A stretch of DNA of 64,000 nucleotides from Bacillota bacterium (GTDB lineage Bacteria; Bacillota; Clostridia; Oscillospirales; Ruminococcaceae), in the NCBI GenBank assembly GCA_023440965.1, contig JAEZRC010000002.1:186001-250000 (forward strand). The letters are read 5' to 3'. A model generated the notes under the pieces. The model ran no database searches. It had not been told where the DNA came from and saw only the letters and a list, made by a program, of their open reading frames with translations. How positions within the stretch are numbered: position 1 is the stretch's first letter; each line of letters begins with the position of its first letter. Below, in pieces: positions 43,150-52,698 of the stretch. The position numbers and the translations under genes are program-made.

Positions 43150-43755
43150 ATGATATATAGTGTTAAAGGTGAGCTTATTCATAAAGAACCTTCACTCGCA
43201 GTAATCGAATGCGGTGGAGTCGGATATGCCTGCCGTACAACATTTTCAACACTGTCACAGCTTGGCTCTGTTGGAACAAAAGCAACATTGCTTACATATC
43301 TTCATGTTCGTGAGGACAACGTCGAGCTTTTTGGCTTTGCGACTTCACAGGAGCTTAACTGCTTTAAAATGCTGTTGACAGTATCAGGTGTTGGTCCAAA
43401 GGCTGCACTTGCTATACTTTCAGATATAACGCCAGAAAAATTCGCCTTGACTATAGCAACAGGCGACTCAAAGAGTATTACTAAAACAAAGGGAATAGGC
43501 CCGAAGCTTGCGCAGAGAATTGTTCTTGAACTTAAGGACAAAATAACAAAAGAACAACAGATCCTCACAAATGGAGCAGACCTTGATTTTACACCGGTTA
43601 TGTCAGGTTCAAATTCAGGCGAGGCTATTTCTGCACTTGTAGTACTCGGCTATTCGCAGGGTGAGGCTACATCAGTTATTTCAAAGTTAGACCCTGAAAT
43701 GTCAGTTGAAAATATGATAAAACAGGCGCTTAAAGCAATGGCAAGCAGATTGTAA
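43150..43755 (+). CDS. ruvA: Holliday junction DNA helicase subunit RuvA
   Basis: RuvA tetramers bind the four-way junction and load RuvB. The 201-aa protein has an N-terminal OB fold (MIYSVKGELIHKEPSLAVIECGGVGY), tandem helix-hairpin-helix motifs (LTVSGVGPKAAL, TKGIGPKLAQRIVLELKDK) and the C-terminal RuvB-binding domain (AISALVVLGYSQGEA). ATG 43150 is chosen, with AGGAG eight bases upstream; an in-frame TTG immediately before it is not needed. Confidence 0.95.
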   Translation: MIYSVKGELIHKEPSLAVIECGGVGYACRTTFSTLSQLGSVGTKATLLTYLHVREDNVELFGFATSQELNCFKMLLTVSGVGPKAALAILSDITPEKFALTIATGDSKSITKTKGIGPKLAQRIVLELKDKITKEQQILTNGADLDFTPVMSGSNSGEAISALVVLGYSQGEATSVISKLDPEMSVENMIKQALKAMASRL

Positions 43756-43774
43756 AACAACAGGAAGTGAATTT

Positions 43775-44446
43775 ATGTTCTGTGTCGGAACTGACTGGAA
43801 TCCAAAACAAGCTGAATTGAAAAAGATAATTACTAAGCCCGATGAAATCGAGAGAACTAAAAAGCTTTTGTATGATCTTCACTCAATAGTGCATTCATCA
43901 GTGGTTTATGAGAACAATAATTCTTATTATGATGAAATTATCAATAATATAAATCAGAATAACTTTTCTGCTATGCCAACTTCTAAGGATGTAACAATAG
44001 CTTGGAATTTATGGCATATTACCCGAATTGAGGATATAACAACAAGTACTTTCATTCTTGATGAACCTCAGACATTCAATAATGAATGGAAGAAAAAGCT
44101 CAAAAGCAGTATTACTGATACTGGGAATGCAATGACTTATGACGAAATAAAAGATTTCAGCGCAAAGCTTGATTTAAAAGCCTTACTTGAATATAGAAAT
44201 TCAGTCGGAAAGCGTACAAAGGAGCTTATATCGATAATCAGCATCAAAGATATGAAAAGGAAGTTCACTCAGTTGCAGATTGATAGATGCCTGACAGAAG
44301 GTTGTGTCACACAGCAGGAAGATTCAATATGGCTCAAGGACTTCTGGGGTAAAAAAACAGTAGCGGGAATTTTCCTTATGCCAGTCACAAGACATCAGAT
44401 AGTTCACGTTAATGATTGCCAGAAGTTGATAGAAACAATTGAGTAA
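43775..44446 (+). CDS. DinB-like metal-binding protein inside the ruv operon
   Basis: A 223-aa protein with the four-helix DinB/YfiT-like pattern. Helix 2 has WNLWHITRIED (H81), and a C-terminal helix has RHQIVHVNDC (H207 and H211), giving the H...HxxxH triad of the superfamily that binds a divalent metal. Function in the family ranges from thiol transferases to unknown. It starts 19 bases after ruvA, has AGGAAG-type ribosome site, and ends 47 bases before ruvB, so it is transcribed within the ruv operon. A DNA-damage or thiol-stress role is inferred only from this context. Confidence 0.75.
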   Translation: MFCVGTDWNPKQAELKKIITKPDEIERTKKLLYDLHSIVHSSVVYENNNSYYDEIINNINQNNFSAMPTSKDVTIAWNLWHITRIEDITTSTFILDEPQTFNNEWKKKLKSSITDTGNAMTYDEIKDFSAKLDLKALLEYRNSVGKRTKELISIISIKDMKRKFTQLQIDRCLTEGCVTQQEDSIWLKDFWGKKTVAGIFLMPVTRHQIVHVNDCQKLIETIE

Positions 44447-44493
44447 TACATAGAGTATAAAATAATAGATTATATACAAAAGGAGGAATAAAG

Positions 44494-45528
44494 TTGATTG
44501 AAACAAGTGAATTTGATCTTGAAAACCGACTTGTAGCTCCGCAGGAAATTAAAGATGACAGCGATTTTGATTTTTCACTTCGTCCTAAAACTCTCAACGA
44601 ATATATCGGACAGGAAAAAGTCAAAGAAAATCTTTCAATATATATTGAAGCCGCAAGAAACCGTGGAGAGCCACTTGATCATGTTCTTTTATATGGACCT
44701 CCTGGTCTTGGAAAAACCACATTGTCCGCAATTATTGCTCACGAGCTTGGCGTAAACATCCGTATTACATCAGGACCAGCAATTGAAAAGCCTGGCGACC
44801 TTGCCGCACTTTTGTCAAACCTTTCAGAAAATGACGTTTTGTTCATTGACGAAATTCACAGGCTTTCACGTTCAATAGAAGAAGTCCTTTACCCAGCGCT
44901 TGAAGATTACGCACTGGATATTATTATAGGAAAAGGCCCGGCAGCACGTTCAATAAGAATTGACCTGCCAAAGTTCACACTTGTCGGTGCAACAACCCGT
45001 GCCGGACAGTTAACAGGTCCTTTGCGTGACCGATTTGGTGTTATATTAAGACTTGAGCTTTACAGCCATGAAGAGCTTTGCGATATTATTATGCGAAGTG
45101 CAGTTATTCTTGGGATTGCTTGCGATAAATCAGGTGCAATGGAGCTTGCTAAGCGTTCAAGAGGAACCCCTCGTATAGCAAACAGATTTTTAAAACGTGT
45201 CCGTGATTTTGCTGAAGTAATGGGAAACGGTAAAATTACTGAAGATATAGTTAAGATAGCACTTGATAGAATGGAAGTCGACGATCTTGGACTTGACAGC
45301 CTTGACAAGAGAATGCTGACAATGATAATCAAGGGTTATAATGGTGGACCAGTCGGGCTTGAAACTCTTGCTTCGGCTATTGGCGAAGAATCTGTAACAC
45401 TTGAAGATGTATGTGAGCCTTATCTTATGCAGCTTGGTTTTTTATCAAGAACACCGAGAGGACGCTGTGCAACTCAACTTGCTTACAGGCATTTAGGGAT
45501 ATTGCAAGACGGACAGACAATGTTATAA
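44494..45528 (+). CDS. ruvB: Holliday junction DNA helicase RuvB
   Basis: The 344-aa AAA+ motor of branch migration: RPKTLNEYIGQEKVKENL, Walker A GPPGLGKT, Walker B FIDEIHRLSR, sensor GATTRAGQLTGPLRDRFG, arginine finger region and a C-terminal winged helix ending FLSRTPRGRCAT. Translation starts at TTG, seven bases after AGGAGG (44481-44486); the first in-frame ATG lies too far inside. Confidence 0.96.
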   Translation: MIETSEFDLENRLVAPQEIKDDSDFDFSLRPKTLNEYIGQEKVKENLSIYIEAARNRGEPLDHVLLYGPPGLGKTTLSAIIAHELGVNIRITSGPAIEKPGDLAALLSNLSENDVLFIDEIHRLSRSIEEVLYPALEDYALDIIIGKGPAARSIRIDLPKFTLVGATTRAGQLTGPLRDRFGVILRLELYSHEELCDIIMRSAVILGIACDKSGAMELAKRSRGTPRIANRFLKRVRDFAEVMGNGKITEDIVKIALDRMEVDDLGLDSLDKRMLTMIIKGYNGGPVGLETLASAIGEESVTLEDVCEPYLMQLGFLSRTPRGRCATQLAYRHLGILQDGQTML

Positions 45529-45549
45529 CAACAATTAAGGAGCAGTGAT

Positions 45550-45929
45550 ATGAAAAAATCTTAATAGCTTTTATTCTGGTTCTTTTTGCAATTTCAGTAT
45601 GTGGTTGTACTGTAAGCAGCGGTGTTTCTTTAAATATGACTGAAAATAATTCATCACATCAGATGACGGCAAGTTACAGCAAGTATTCTGGTTATAAAAA
45701 GACTTTTATAACCGTTAAAAGTGGTAAAATTAAAAAAGTTAATGTGAGTGTCGTAACAAAAAAAGGTGATATTTCTTTAAAGATTACAAATGATGACGGA
45801 AAGTTAATTTATCAGGGCGATAAAATGAGCACTTCTGATTTTGTTGTTAATTTGGATGAAGCGGGAAAATATACAGTAAAAGTCGAAGCAAAAAAGCACT
45901 CAGGTAGCTTTGATATAAACTGGAATTAA
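45550..45929 (+). pseudogene. Frameshifted lipoprotein gene
   Basis: A well-placed start (AAGGAG, then ATG 45550) opens MKKS and then stops at TAA 45562. One extra A in the A6 run (45553-45558) would give MKKILIAFILVLFAISVCGC, a perfect lipoprotein signal with a Cys lipobox, continuing in frame through TVSSGVS into the open frame up to 45929. That downstream frame, if begun at its own ATG 45636, has no ribosome site. The mature part (about 100 aa) looks like a small beta-sandwich (VKVEAKKHSGSFDINWN at the end). It is a disrupted gene, a slippage-controlled gene or a sequence error. Confidence 0.75.
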
Positions 45930-45963
45930 CATAAAATTTAGCTAAAATAAAGGGGAAAAGACA

Positions 45964-47316
45964 ATGGGTAGATTATTCGGAACAGATGGCGCAAGAGGAG
46001 TTGCTATTACTGAACTTACTTGCGAAATGGCAATGCAGATTGGACGTGCAGCGGCACTTGTACTGACAAAAACAACACACCACAAGCCACGTATTCTTGT
46101 GGGAAAAGATACACGAATTTCATCAGATATTCTTGAAGCAGCATTAGTGGCAGGTATGTGCTCTGTTGGTGCAGATGCTCATATTCTTGGCGTAATTCCA
46201 ACACCTGCTGTTGCTTATCTTGTTAAAAAGTATGAGGCTGATGCTGGCGTAATGATTTCAGCTTCACATAATTCTGTTGAATTCAACGGAATAAAATTAT
46301 TTGCAAGTTCAGGCTTTAAGCTCAGTGATGAAATTGAAAAAGAAATTGAAAGACTTATTCTTGATAATCCTGAGGAAATCACACTTGTAGACGGAACAGA
46401 TATTGGAAGAATAACATACGAAAAAAATGCTGAGTGGGATTATGTCCGCCATGTTATGAAATCTATCGACGGTGATTTGAGAAATGTCAAGGTCGCTATA
46501 GATTGTGCAAACGGTAGTGCATCAGATACAGCAGTAAAGCTTTTTAAAGGTCTAGGTGCAACCTGTATATTTATTAATAATGAACCTGACGGAACAAACA
46601 TTAATAAAAACTGTGGCTCAACCCACATGGAACAGCTTCAGCAGTGTGTTGTTGAGAATAAATGTCACGTTGGTCTTGCTTTTGACGGCGATGCAGACAG
46701 ATGTCTTGCTGTTGATGAAAAGGGAAAGATTATTGATGGCGATAAGATGATTGCAATTTTCGCACAGTATATGAAAAAGACAGGACAGCTTAACCACAAT
46801 GCAGCAGTTGTAACAGTAATGTCAAACCTCGGATTTTTCAAGTTTGCAAAGGGCAATAATATAGTTGTCGCTACTGCAAGCGTTGGCGACAGATATGTTC
46901 TTGAGGAAATGCTCCGTGGTGGTTATAACCTCGGTGGTGAACAGTCAGGTCATATAATCTTTTTAAATGAAGCAACAACAGGTGACGGTGAGCTTTCTGG
47001 TGTAAAGCTTCTCCACATCCTTGAGCATACATCACTCCAGCTTTCTGAGCTTGCACAGATTATGCAGGCATACCCACAGGTCCTTGAGAATGTAAGAATC
47101 AAGCCAGAACAGAAAGGCTTATGGAAGCAGAACCCTAAGGCTCAGGAAGCTATACAGTTCTTCTCCGACAAGCTTGGTGATGACGGACGTATACTTGTTC
47201 GTGAATCAGGTACAGAGCCTCTGATTAGAATAATGCTCGAAGGTAAAATTCAAGGTCAGATTGAAGAATATGCTAAAACGATTGCAAGAGTAATTAGAGA
47301 AGGATTCGCTGAATGA
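45964..47316 (+). CDS. glmM: Phosphoglucosamine mutase
   Basis: GlmM converts glucosamine-6-P to glucosamine-1-P for UDP-GlcNAc and cell wall synthesis. The 450-aa protein has the phosphoserine S101 in MISASHNSVEFNG, metal loop FDGDADRC, sugar loop GEQSGH and phosphate loop RESGTEPLIR. AAGGGG precedes the ATG. In many Firmicutes glmM follows cdaA-cdaR; here it is in another operon, coupled by ATGA overlap to a methyltransferase. Confidence 0.96.
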   Translation: MGRLFGTDGARGVAITELTCEMAMQIGRAAALVLTKTTHHKPRILVGKDTRISSDILEAALVAGMCSVGADAHILGVIPTPAVAYLVKKYEADAGVMISASHNSVEFNGIKLFASSGFKLSDEIEKEIERLILDNPEEITLVDGTDIGRITYEKNAEWDYVRHVMKSIDGDLRNVKVAIDCANGSASDTAVKLFKGLGATCIFINNEPDGTNINKNCGSTHMEQLQQCVVENKCHVGLAFDGDADRCLAVDEKGKIIDGDKMIAIFAQYMKKTGQLNHNAAVVTVMSNLGFFKFAKGNNIVVATASVGDRYVLEEMLRGGYNLGGEQSGHIIFLNEATTGDGELSGVKLLHILEHTSLQLSELAQIMQAYPQVLENVRIKPEQKGLWKQNPKAQEAIQFFSDKLGDDGRILVRESGTEPLIRIMLEGKIQGQIEEYAKTIARVIREGFAE

Positions 47317-48179
47317 GAGTAGCTGAAAATTGGAAAGACTTTTCAATAATTGATACATCAGATAATGAAAAGCTTGAAAAGTGGGGCGACATTGTACTTG
47401 TCCGTCCTGACCCACAGATTATATGGAAGAGTGAGCACAAATCCCCTTTGTGGAATACTCCTCATGCCAATTATCATCGTTCAAATCAGGGCGGTGGTGC
47501 CTGGGAATATAAAAAGAAAATCCCTGAAAGCTGGTTGATTGATTACAGAGGATTAAAGTTCAACATCAAGCCAACAGGCTTTAAGCATACCGGATTATTC
47601 CCTGAACAGGCAGTTAACTGGGATTTTATGATGGAGAAAATCAAGAAAGCAGGCAGACCTGTCAATGTACTAAACCTTTTTGCATATACAGGTGGAGCGA
47701 CACTTGCCTGTGCAAAGGCTGGCGCAAATGTGACTCACGTTGACGCTTCAAAAGGCATGGTAGCCTGGGCAAGAGAAAATGCAGCAAGCTCATCACTTTC
47801 TGACCGTCCCATAAGATGGATAGTTGATGATTGTGAAAAGTTTGTGACACGGGAAATCAAGCGTGGAAAAAGGTATGACGCTATTATTATGGATCCACCT
47901 TCTTATGGAAGAGGTCCGAATGGCGAGGTTTGGAAGCTTGAAGATTGTATATACGACCTTGTGAAGTTATGTTCAGGTGTTATGACAGACAAACCACTGT
48001 TCTTCCTACTGAACAGCTATACAACAGGGCTTTCACCATCAGTTATGGCATATCTTCTTGGTGATATTCTCGGCACAAAATTCGGTGGGAATGTAACAGC
48101 TGATGAAATAGGATTGCCGGTTGAATTAAGTGGCTATGCATTGCCATGTGGTTCATCTGCAATCTGGCAGGCTGAATAG
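47313..48179 (+). CDS. Class I SAM-dependent methyltransferase (RlmI/PF10672-like)
   Basis: A 288-aa methyltransferase with SAM motif I VLNLFAYTGGATLACAKAGA, acidic VTHVDAS (motif II) and DPPSYGRGP (motif IV), similar to RlmI/RlmK rRNA (cytosine-5) methyltransferases but without their PUA domain. The DPPSY motif suggests base-N or C methylation of RNA; the target is unknown. It overlaps glmM by four bases. Confidence 0.85.
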   Translation: MRVAENWKDFSIIDTSDNEKLEKWGDIVLVRPDPQIIWKSEHKSPLWNTPHANYHRSNQGGGAWEYKKKIPESWLIDYRGLKFNIKPTGFKHTGLFPEQAVNWDFMMEKIKKAGRPVNVLNLFAYTGGATLACAKAGANVTHVDASKGMVAWARENAASSSLSDRPIRWIVDDCEKFVTREIKRGKRYDAIIMDPPSYGRGPNGEVWKLEDCIYDLVKLCSGVMTDKPLFFLLNSYTTGLSPSVMAYLLGDILGTKFGGNVTADEIGLPVELSGYALPCGSSAIWQAE

Positions 48180-48205
48180 CCAACTCTTACAGAAAGGCAC
48201 TTTCA

Positions 48206-49060
48206 ATGGAGAAAATTATTGAAGCGAAAAATGTTTTTTTTAGCTATGAGAATGAAGATAAAGAGGTTTTTGACCCTATCAATGTTCTAAAGAATGTTTC
48301 ACTTGATATATATAAGGGTGAGTTTGTTGCAATTCTTGGTCATAATGGTTCAGGGAAATCAACAATAGCCAAGCATTTCAACGCAATATTACTTCCACAA
48401 GGTGGAAAAGTAACAGTAAATGGTATGGACACAAAAGATGAAGATAAGCTTTTTGACATTCGTCAGACTGTGGGAATGGTATTCCAGAACCCAGATAATC
48501 AGATCGTAGCAACTATCGTTGAAGAAGATGTTGCTTTTGCTCTTGAAAATCTTGGAGTTCCGCCGGCTGAAATCCGTGAGCGTGTTGACGATGCGCTTAA
48601 AACAGTTAATATGTATGAATATAAGGATCATGCTCCGCACAGACTTTCAGGTGGACAAAAGCAGAGAGTTGCCATAGCGGGAGTAATCGCAATGCGACCT
48701 TCCTGTATTGTTCTTGATGAGCCTACAGCAATGCTTGACCCTTACGGACGTACTGAGGTTTTAAAGACTATAAAACATCTTAATAAGGAATTCGGAACAA
48801 CTATTGTTCTGATTACACACTATATGGATGAAGCTGCACAGGCTGACAGAATTATAGTAATGGATAACGGTCGTGTAATAGATAATAATGTTCCAAAAAA
48901 AGTTTTCTCACAGGTGAAAAAGCTCAAAAGCGTTGGTCTTGATGTCCCGCAGGTAACTGAACTATGCTTTGGACTTCAGCAGAATGGACTTGACATTAGT
49001 ACAGAAATCATCAGTGAGGATGAATGTGTGGATACATTGATTACCTTGCTAAAGCAATAA
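48206..49060 (+). CDS. ecfA1: Energy-coupling factor transporter ATPase 1
   Basis: ABC ATPase of a group II ECF vitamin/metal importer, 284 aa: Walker A GHNGSGKST, Q-loop VFQNPDNQIV, signature LSGGQKQRVAIAG, Walker B IVLDEPTAMLDP and H-loop LITHYM. AGAAAGG precedes the ATG. It is the first of three ECF-module genes (ecfA1, ecfA2, ecfT). No substrate-binding S component is in the window, so the module is probably shared by several. Confidence 0.95.
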   Translation: MEKIIEAKNVFFSYENEDKEVFDPINVLKNVSLDIYKGEFVAILGHNGSGKSTIAKHFNAILLPQGGKVTVNGMDTKDEDKLFDIRQTVGMVFQNPDNQIVATIVEEDVAFALENLGVPPAEIRERVDDALKTVNMYEYKDHAPHRLSGGQKQRVAIAGVIAMRPSCIVLDEPTAMLDPYGRTEVLKTIKHLNKEFGTTIVLITHYMDEAAQADRIIVMDNGRVIDNNVPKKVFSQVKKLKSVGLDVPQVTELCFGLQQNGLDISTEIISEDECVDTLITLLKQ

Positions 49061-49090
49061 GAGGTAATTATCAAAATCGGAGGATTTATT

Positions 49091-49954
49091 TTGGCAGTAA
49101 TTAAAACTGAAGATCTGACCTACGTTTACGGCGAAGGAACGCCTTTTAAGAAAACTGCGGTCGACAAAGTTAATATAGAAATTGAAGAGGGCGAGTTTGT
49201 CGGAGTAATCGGTCATACTGGTTCTGGTAAATCGACTCTTATTCAGCATTTTAACGGACTTCTTAAACCAACATCAGGTAAGATATTTATAGACGGCGAA
49301 GATTTATGGGTTGACAAATCAAAGTTAAGGCAGACACGTTTTAAGGTAGGACTTGTTTTTCAGTACCCTGAATATCAGCTTTTTGAGGAAACTGTTTATA
49401 AAGATATCGCTTTTGGTCCAAAGAATATGGGCTTGTCCGATGATGAAATTGACAAGCGTGTCCGCGAAACTGCCCGTCTGGTTGGCTTAAAGGATGAAAC
49501 TTTGGAAAAATCTCCATTTGATTTATCAGGCGGACAAAAAAGACGTGTTGCTATTGCGGGAGTAATGGCAATGGGGCCTAAAATCCTGATTCTTGACGAG
49601 CCAACTGCTGGTCTTGACCCAAAGGGAAGGGACAAAATTTTAGGTCAGATAAAAGAATACCATAAAGAAAAAGGAAATACCGTCCTGCTTGTTTCACATA
49701 GTATGGAGGATGTTGCAAAAACAGTCAAAAAAATTCTTGTAATGAATGACGCAAAGATTTTCTGTTATGATGATACAGTCAATGTATTTAAAAGAGCCGA
49801 TGAAATCTCAAAAATGGGGCTTTCTGTCCCACAGATTACAAGAGTTTTCAATCGCTTAAAGCAAGCAGGAATTGATATAAAAGATGATGTTTATACAGTA
49901 GAATACGCGAAGAAACTTCTCCTTGAGCTCCTTGCAAAAAAGGAGGGTAACTGA
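49091..49954 (+). CDS. ecfA2: Energy-coupling factor transporter ATPase 2
   Basis: Second ATPase of the ECF module, 287 aa: Walker A GHTGSGKST, VFQYPEYQLFEE, LSGGQKRRVAIAG, LILDEPTAGLDP, LVSHSM. It starts at TTG 49091, seven bases after GGAGG; no ATG is available near the N-terminus. Its stop overlaps the ecfT start by one base. Confidence 0.95.
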   Translation: MAVIKTEDLTYVYGEGTPFKKTAVDKVNIEIEEGEFVGVIGHTGSGKSTLIQHFNGLLKPTSGKIFIDGEDLWVDKSKLRQTRFKVGLVFQYPEYQLFEETVYKDIAFGPKNMGLSDDEIDKRVRETARLVGLKDETLEKSPFDLSGGQKRRVAIAGVMAMGPKILILDEPTAGLDPKGRDKILGQIKEYHKEKGNTVLLVSHSMEDVAKTVKKILVMNDAKIFCYDDTVNVFKRADEISKMGLSVPQITRVFNRLKQAGIDIKDDVYTVEYAKKLLLELLAKKEGN

Positions 49955-50757
49955 TGCTTAAAGATATAACAATAGGGCAGTTTTTCCCTGGGAAATCAGT
50001 TGTCCATAAGCTTGATCCAAGAATGAAAATCATCCTTACAGCACTATACATTGCATTGCTTTTTACGGCAAGCAACCTTTATGGGTTATTAGTGGGAGTA
50101 GTATTTCTTATAATAGTCATACCAATATCACAGATACCTATGAAAATGGTTCTGAAAGGCTTAAAGCCGATTATTCCAATCATTATTTTCACAACAGTAT
50201 TGAATTTGTTTTTTATTACTGGCGGAGATACTCTGGTTCACTGGTGGATATTCAAAATCACGTCAAACGGCGTAAAAACAACAGTTTTTATGATTGTAAG
50301 AATTTTATGTCTTATTGCGGGAACATCACTTCTGACATATACAACCTCACCGATAACATTAACCGATGCTATTGAAAGATTATTGTCACCACTCAAGAAA
50401 ATCAAGGTTCCTGTTCATGAGCTTGCAATGATGATGACAATAGCACTGAGGTTTATTCCAACTCTTATTGAAGAAACCGACAAGATTATGGCAGCGCAGA
50501 AGGCTCGTGGTGCAGATATTGAGTCTGGCGGATTGATGAAAAGAGCAAAGGCACTTATTCCTATTCTTATTCCTTTGTTTGTATCAGCTTTCAGAAGAGC
50601 AGAAGAACTTGCTCTTGCTATGGAATGTCGTTGCTATCGTGGTGGCGAGGGAAGAACAAGATTAAAACAGCTTAAAACAGCGCCACGCGATTATATCGCT
50701 TTTGTGATAACACTTATATTTTTAGGGCTTGTAATAACAGCAAATATTTTATTATAA
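49954..50757 (+). CDS. ecfT: Energy-coupling factor transporter transmembrane protein
   Basis: EcfT, 267 aa, with five or six transmembrane helices. The two coupling helices carry the ATPase-docking motifs AQKARGAD and AMECRCYRG (the Ala-Arg-Gly type pair). GGAGG precedes the ATG inside the end of ecfA2. It transmits ATP-driven toppling to S components that bind vitamins or metals. Confidence 0.95.
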   Translation: MLKDITIGQFFPGKSVVHKLDPRMKIILTALYIALLFTASNLYGLLVGVVFLIIVIPISQIPMKMVLKGLKPIIPIIIFTTVLNLFFITGGDTLVHWWIFKITSNGVKTTVFMIVRILCLIAGTSLLTYTTSPITLTDAIERLLSPLKKIKVPVHELAMMMTIALRFIPTLIEETDKIMAAQKARGADIESGGLMKRAKALIPILIPLFVSAFRRAEELALAMECRCYRGGEGRTRLKQLKTAPRDYIAFVITLIFLGLVITANILL

Positions 50758-50769
50758 AAGGCGGGAAGT

Positions 50770-51513
50770 ATGCGGAATTTCAAGGTAATGATGTCTTATG
50801 ACGGAACAGCATATCACGGCTTTCAGAGGCAGGAAAATGCGCTGGCTATTCAGCAGGTAATTGAAGAAACTATTAAGTCAATCATTGGTGAGAAAACTAT
50901 TATATATGGTTGCTCAAGGACGGATACTGGTGTCCACGCCAATGAGTACTGCTTCAACTTTCTTCATAATAACTCCATTAATCCGCATGGACTTGTCCGC
51001 TCACTCAATAGCCTTTTACCCGATGATATGGCTATAAAGTCTTGTGAAGAGGTTGATGAGGGATTCCACGCAAGGTATCATTGCAAGGGTAAGGAATATA
51101 AATATCTTATTCATAATAGTAGTATTAAGGATCCTTTTTTAAAAGACAGGGCATACAGATATGTAAGACATATTGATGAAGAACTTTTAAATAATGCAGC
51201 ACAGAATTTTGCCGGAACGCATGACTTTAAAAGTCTATGTTCATCAGGATCATCAAGTATCAATACAGTAAGAACAATCCATAGCATTGATTTTACCCGA
51301 GATGGTGACCTTGTTACTCTGACAGTATCGGGTGATGGCTTTTTATATAACATGGTTAGAATAATTGTCGGTACTCTTATATTTGTGAATGAAGGTAAGA
51401 TAGACCCTTCACAGATTTTACAAATTCTTGAAGGGAAGGACAGAAAGCAAGCTGGTAAGACAGCTCCGGCTTGTGGTTTGTATCTTAACAGAGTATTCTA
51501 CGACAATATATGA
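50770..51513 (+). CDS. truA: tRNA pseudouridine(38-40) synthase
   Basis: TruA, 247 aa, modifies U38-U40 of tRNAs. Catalytic D52 lies in CSRTDTGVHA; the FHARYHCKGKEYKY and VSGDGFLYNMVRIIVGTL motifs are intact. GGCGGGA precedes the ATG. It follows ecfT by 12 bp, the conserved order in Firmicutes (ecfA1-ecfA2-ecfT-truA). Confidence 0.95.
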   Translation: MRNFKVMMSYDGTAYHGFQRQENALAIQQVIEETIKSIIGEKTIIYGCSRTDTGVHANEYCFNFLHNNSINPHGLVRSLNSLLPDDMAIKSCEEVDEGFHARYHCKGKEYKYLIHNSSIKDPFLKDRAYRYVRHIDEELLNNAAQNFAGTHDFKSLCSSGSSSINTVRTIHSIDFTRDGDLVTLTVSGDGFLYNMVRIIVGTLIFVNEGKIDPSQILQILEGKDRKQAGKTAPACGLYLNRVFYDNI

Positions 51514-51526
51514 CAAGAGGTGCAAA

Positions 51527-52678
51527 ATGGCAACTACGAATGACCTTCGTCAGTTAAGGAAGAAAAAGAAACGAAAAAGTCTTGTTAAAAAAATAATAAT
51601 ATTATTATGTATAGTTCTTGTTTTTTTTACAGGTTATATTACAAAGGATAAGTGGCTGCCTGTATTTGACGGAATAGTATATAAAATTCAGCACATTATT
51701 ACAAAAGAAGATTTTTCAAAGAACTTCCCAATAAAAACAGGTTCAAGTTCAGAATATAAGCTATACAGCTTTAAAGATAAGCTTGTACTTTTGACTGATA
51801 CAAAGTATACTGTTTTTGACAGGGATGGCAAGGTTGCAAGAACAAATCAACACACCATGACTTCTCCGATTATTAAAATCTTTGATGAAAGAATGCTTAT
51901 GTATGATATGGGTGGTTCAAAGTTAAGGGTTGAAAGCCGTAGTGATACAGTTTATACTAAAAATTTTTCTGAAAAAATTATATATGCAAAACTTGGCTAT
52001 AATGGCTATCTTGCAGTAGTAACAAGCTCAGATGTTAATGCCTGTGAAATGACAGTTTATGATTCAAAAGGCATAAAAGTATTTTTCTCATCACTCAATC
52101 AAAAAATTCTCGACATAACCTTCAGTAAGAATAGTAAAGGATGTTATGTTTCAACAATGTCTGCAAAAGGCGGCCAGTTTGTTACAAATCAATATTCTTT
52201 TAATTTCAAGAAAGACAAGGAACAATGGATAAGTAATCCTGTAGTAAATCTTGTTCTTCATTCAGCACTCAACAGTAGCGGAAATATTGTTCTTGTCGGT
52301 GATGTACAATATGATATTATGTCGCCATCAGGTGCTCTCAAATACTCATATGTATATCCAAGTCAGCTTATTGACTATGCTGTTTCTGACAATATGACAG
52401 CACTTATATTACAGAATTCACAGCGCAGAATGACTGAATGTGTGGTTTTTGATAAGTCAAATAATCAAAAATCAATAATAATCAATGGTGAATATAAGAA
52501 AATACATATTCATAACAATAAAATATATCTTCTATGCAATAAAACTCTTGAGGTATACTCTTCTGACGGAAAACTCATAACAAAAAAAGATCTTGGGGAA
52601 TATTACACTGACTTCGCGATAATTGATGAGCATATGTATCTTCTCGGCTCACAGAAGATAGATATTGTTAAGCTCTAG
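51527..52678 (+). CDS. DUF5711-like membrane-anchored beta-propeller protein
   Basis: A 383-aa protein with a strongly basic N-terminus (RQLRKKKKRKSLVKK), one transmembrane helix (about 24-44) and a large extracytoplasmic domain made of repeated four-stranded units (for example KLVLLTDTKYTVFDRDGKV, MTVYDSKGIKV, LEVYSSDGKLI), as in DUF5711 proteins of clostridia. The start is ATG 51527 with GAGGTG a few bases upstream; the frame is open further upstream inside truA without a ribosome site. Its role is unknown; it is followed 20 bp later by cvpA. Confidence 0.75.
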   Translation: MATTNDLRQLRKKKKRKSLVKKIIILLCIVLVFFTGYITKDKWLPVFDGIVYKIQHIITKEDFSKNFPIKTGSSSEYKLYSFKDKLVLLTDTKYTVFDRDGKVARTNQHTMTSPIIKIFDERMLMYDMGGSKLRVESRSDTVYTKNFSEKIIYAKLGYNGYLAVVTSSDVNACEMTVYDSKGIKVFFSSLNQKILDITFSKNSKGCYVSTMSAKGGQFVTNQYSFNFKKDKEQWISNPVVNLVLHSALNSSGNIVLVGDVQYDIMSPSGALKYSYVYPSQLIDYAVSDNMTALILQNSQRRMTECVVFDKSNNQKSIIINGEYKKIHIHNNKIYLLCNKTLEVYSSDGKLITKKDLGEYYTDFAIIDEHMYLLGSQKIDIVKL

Positions 52679-52698
52679 ACTAAAAGGAGGAATAGACA

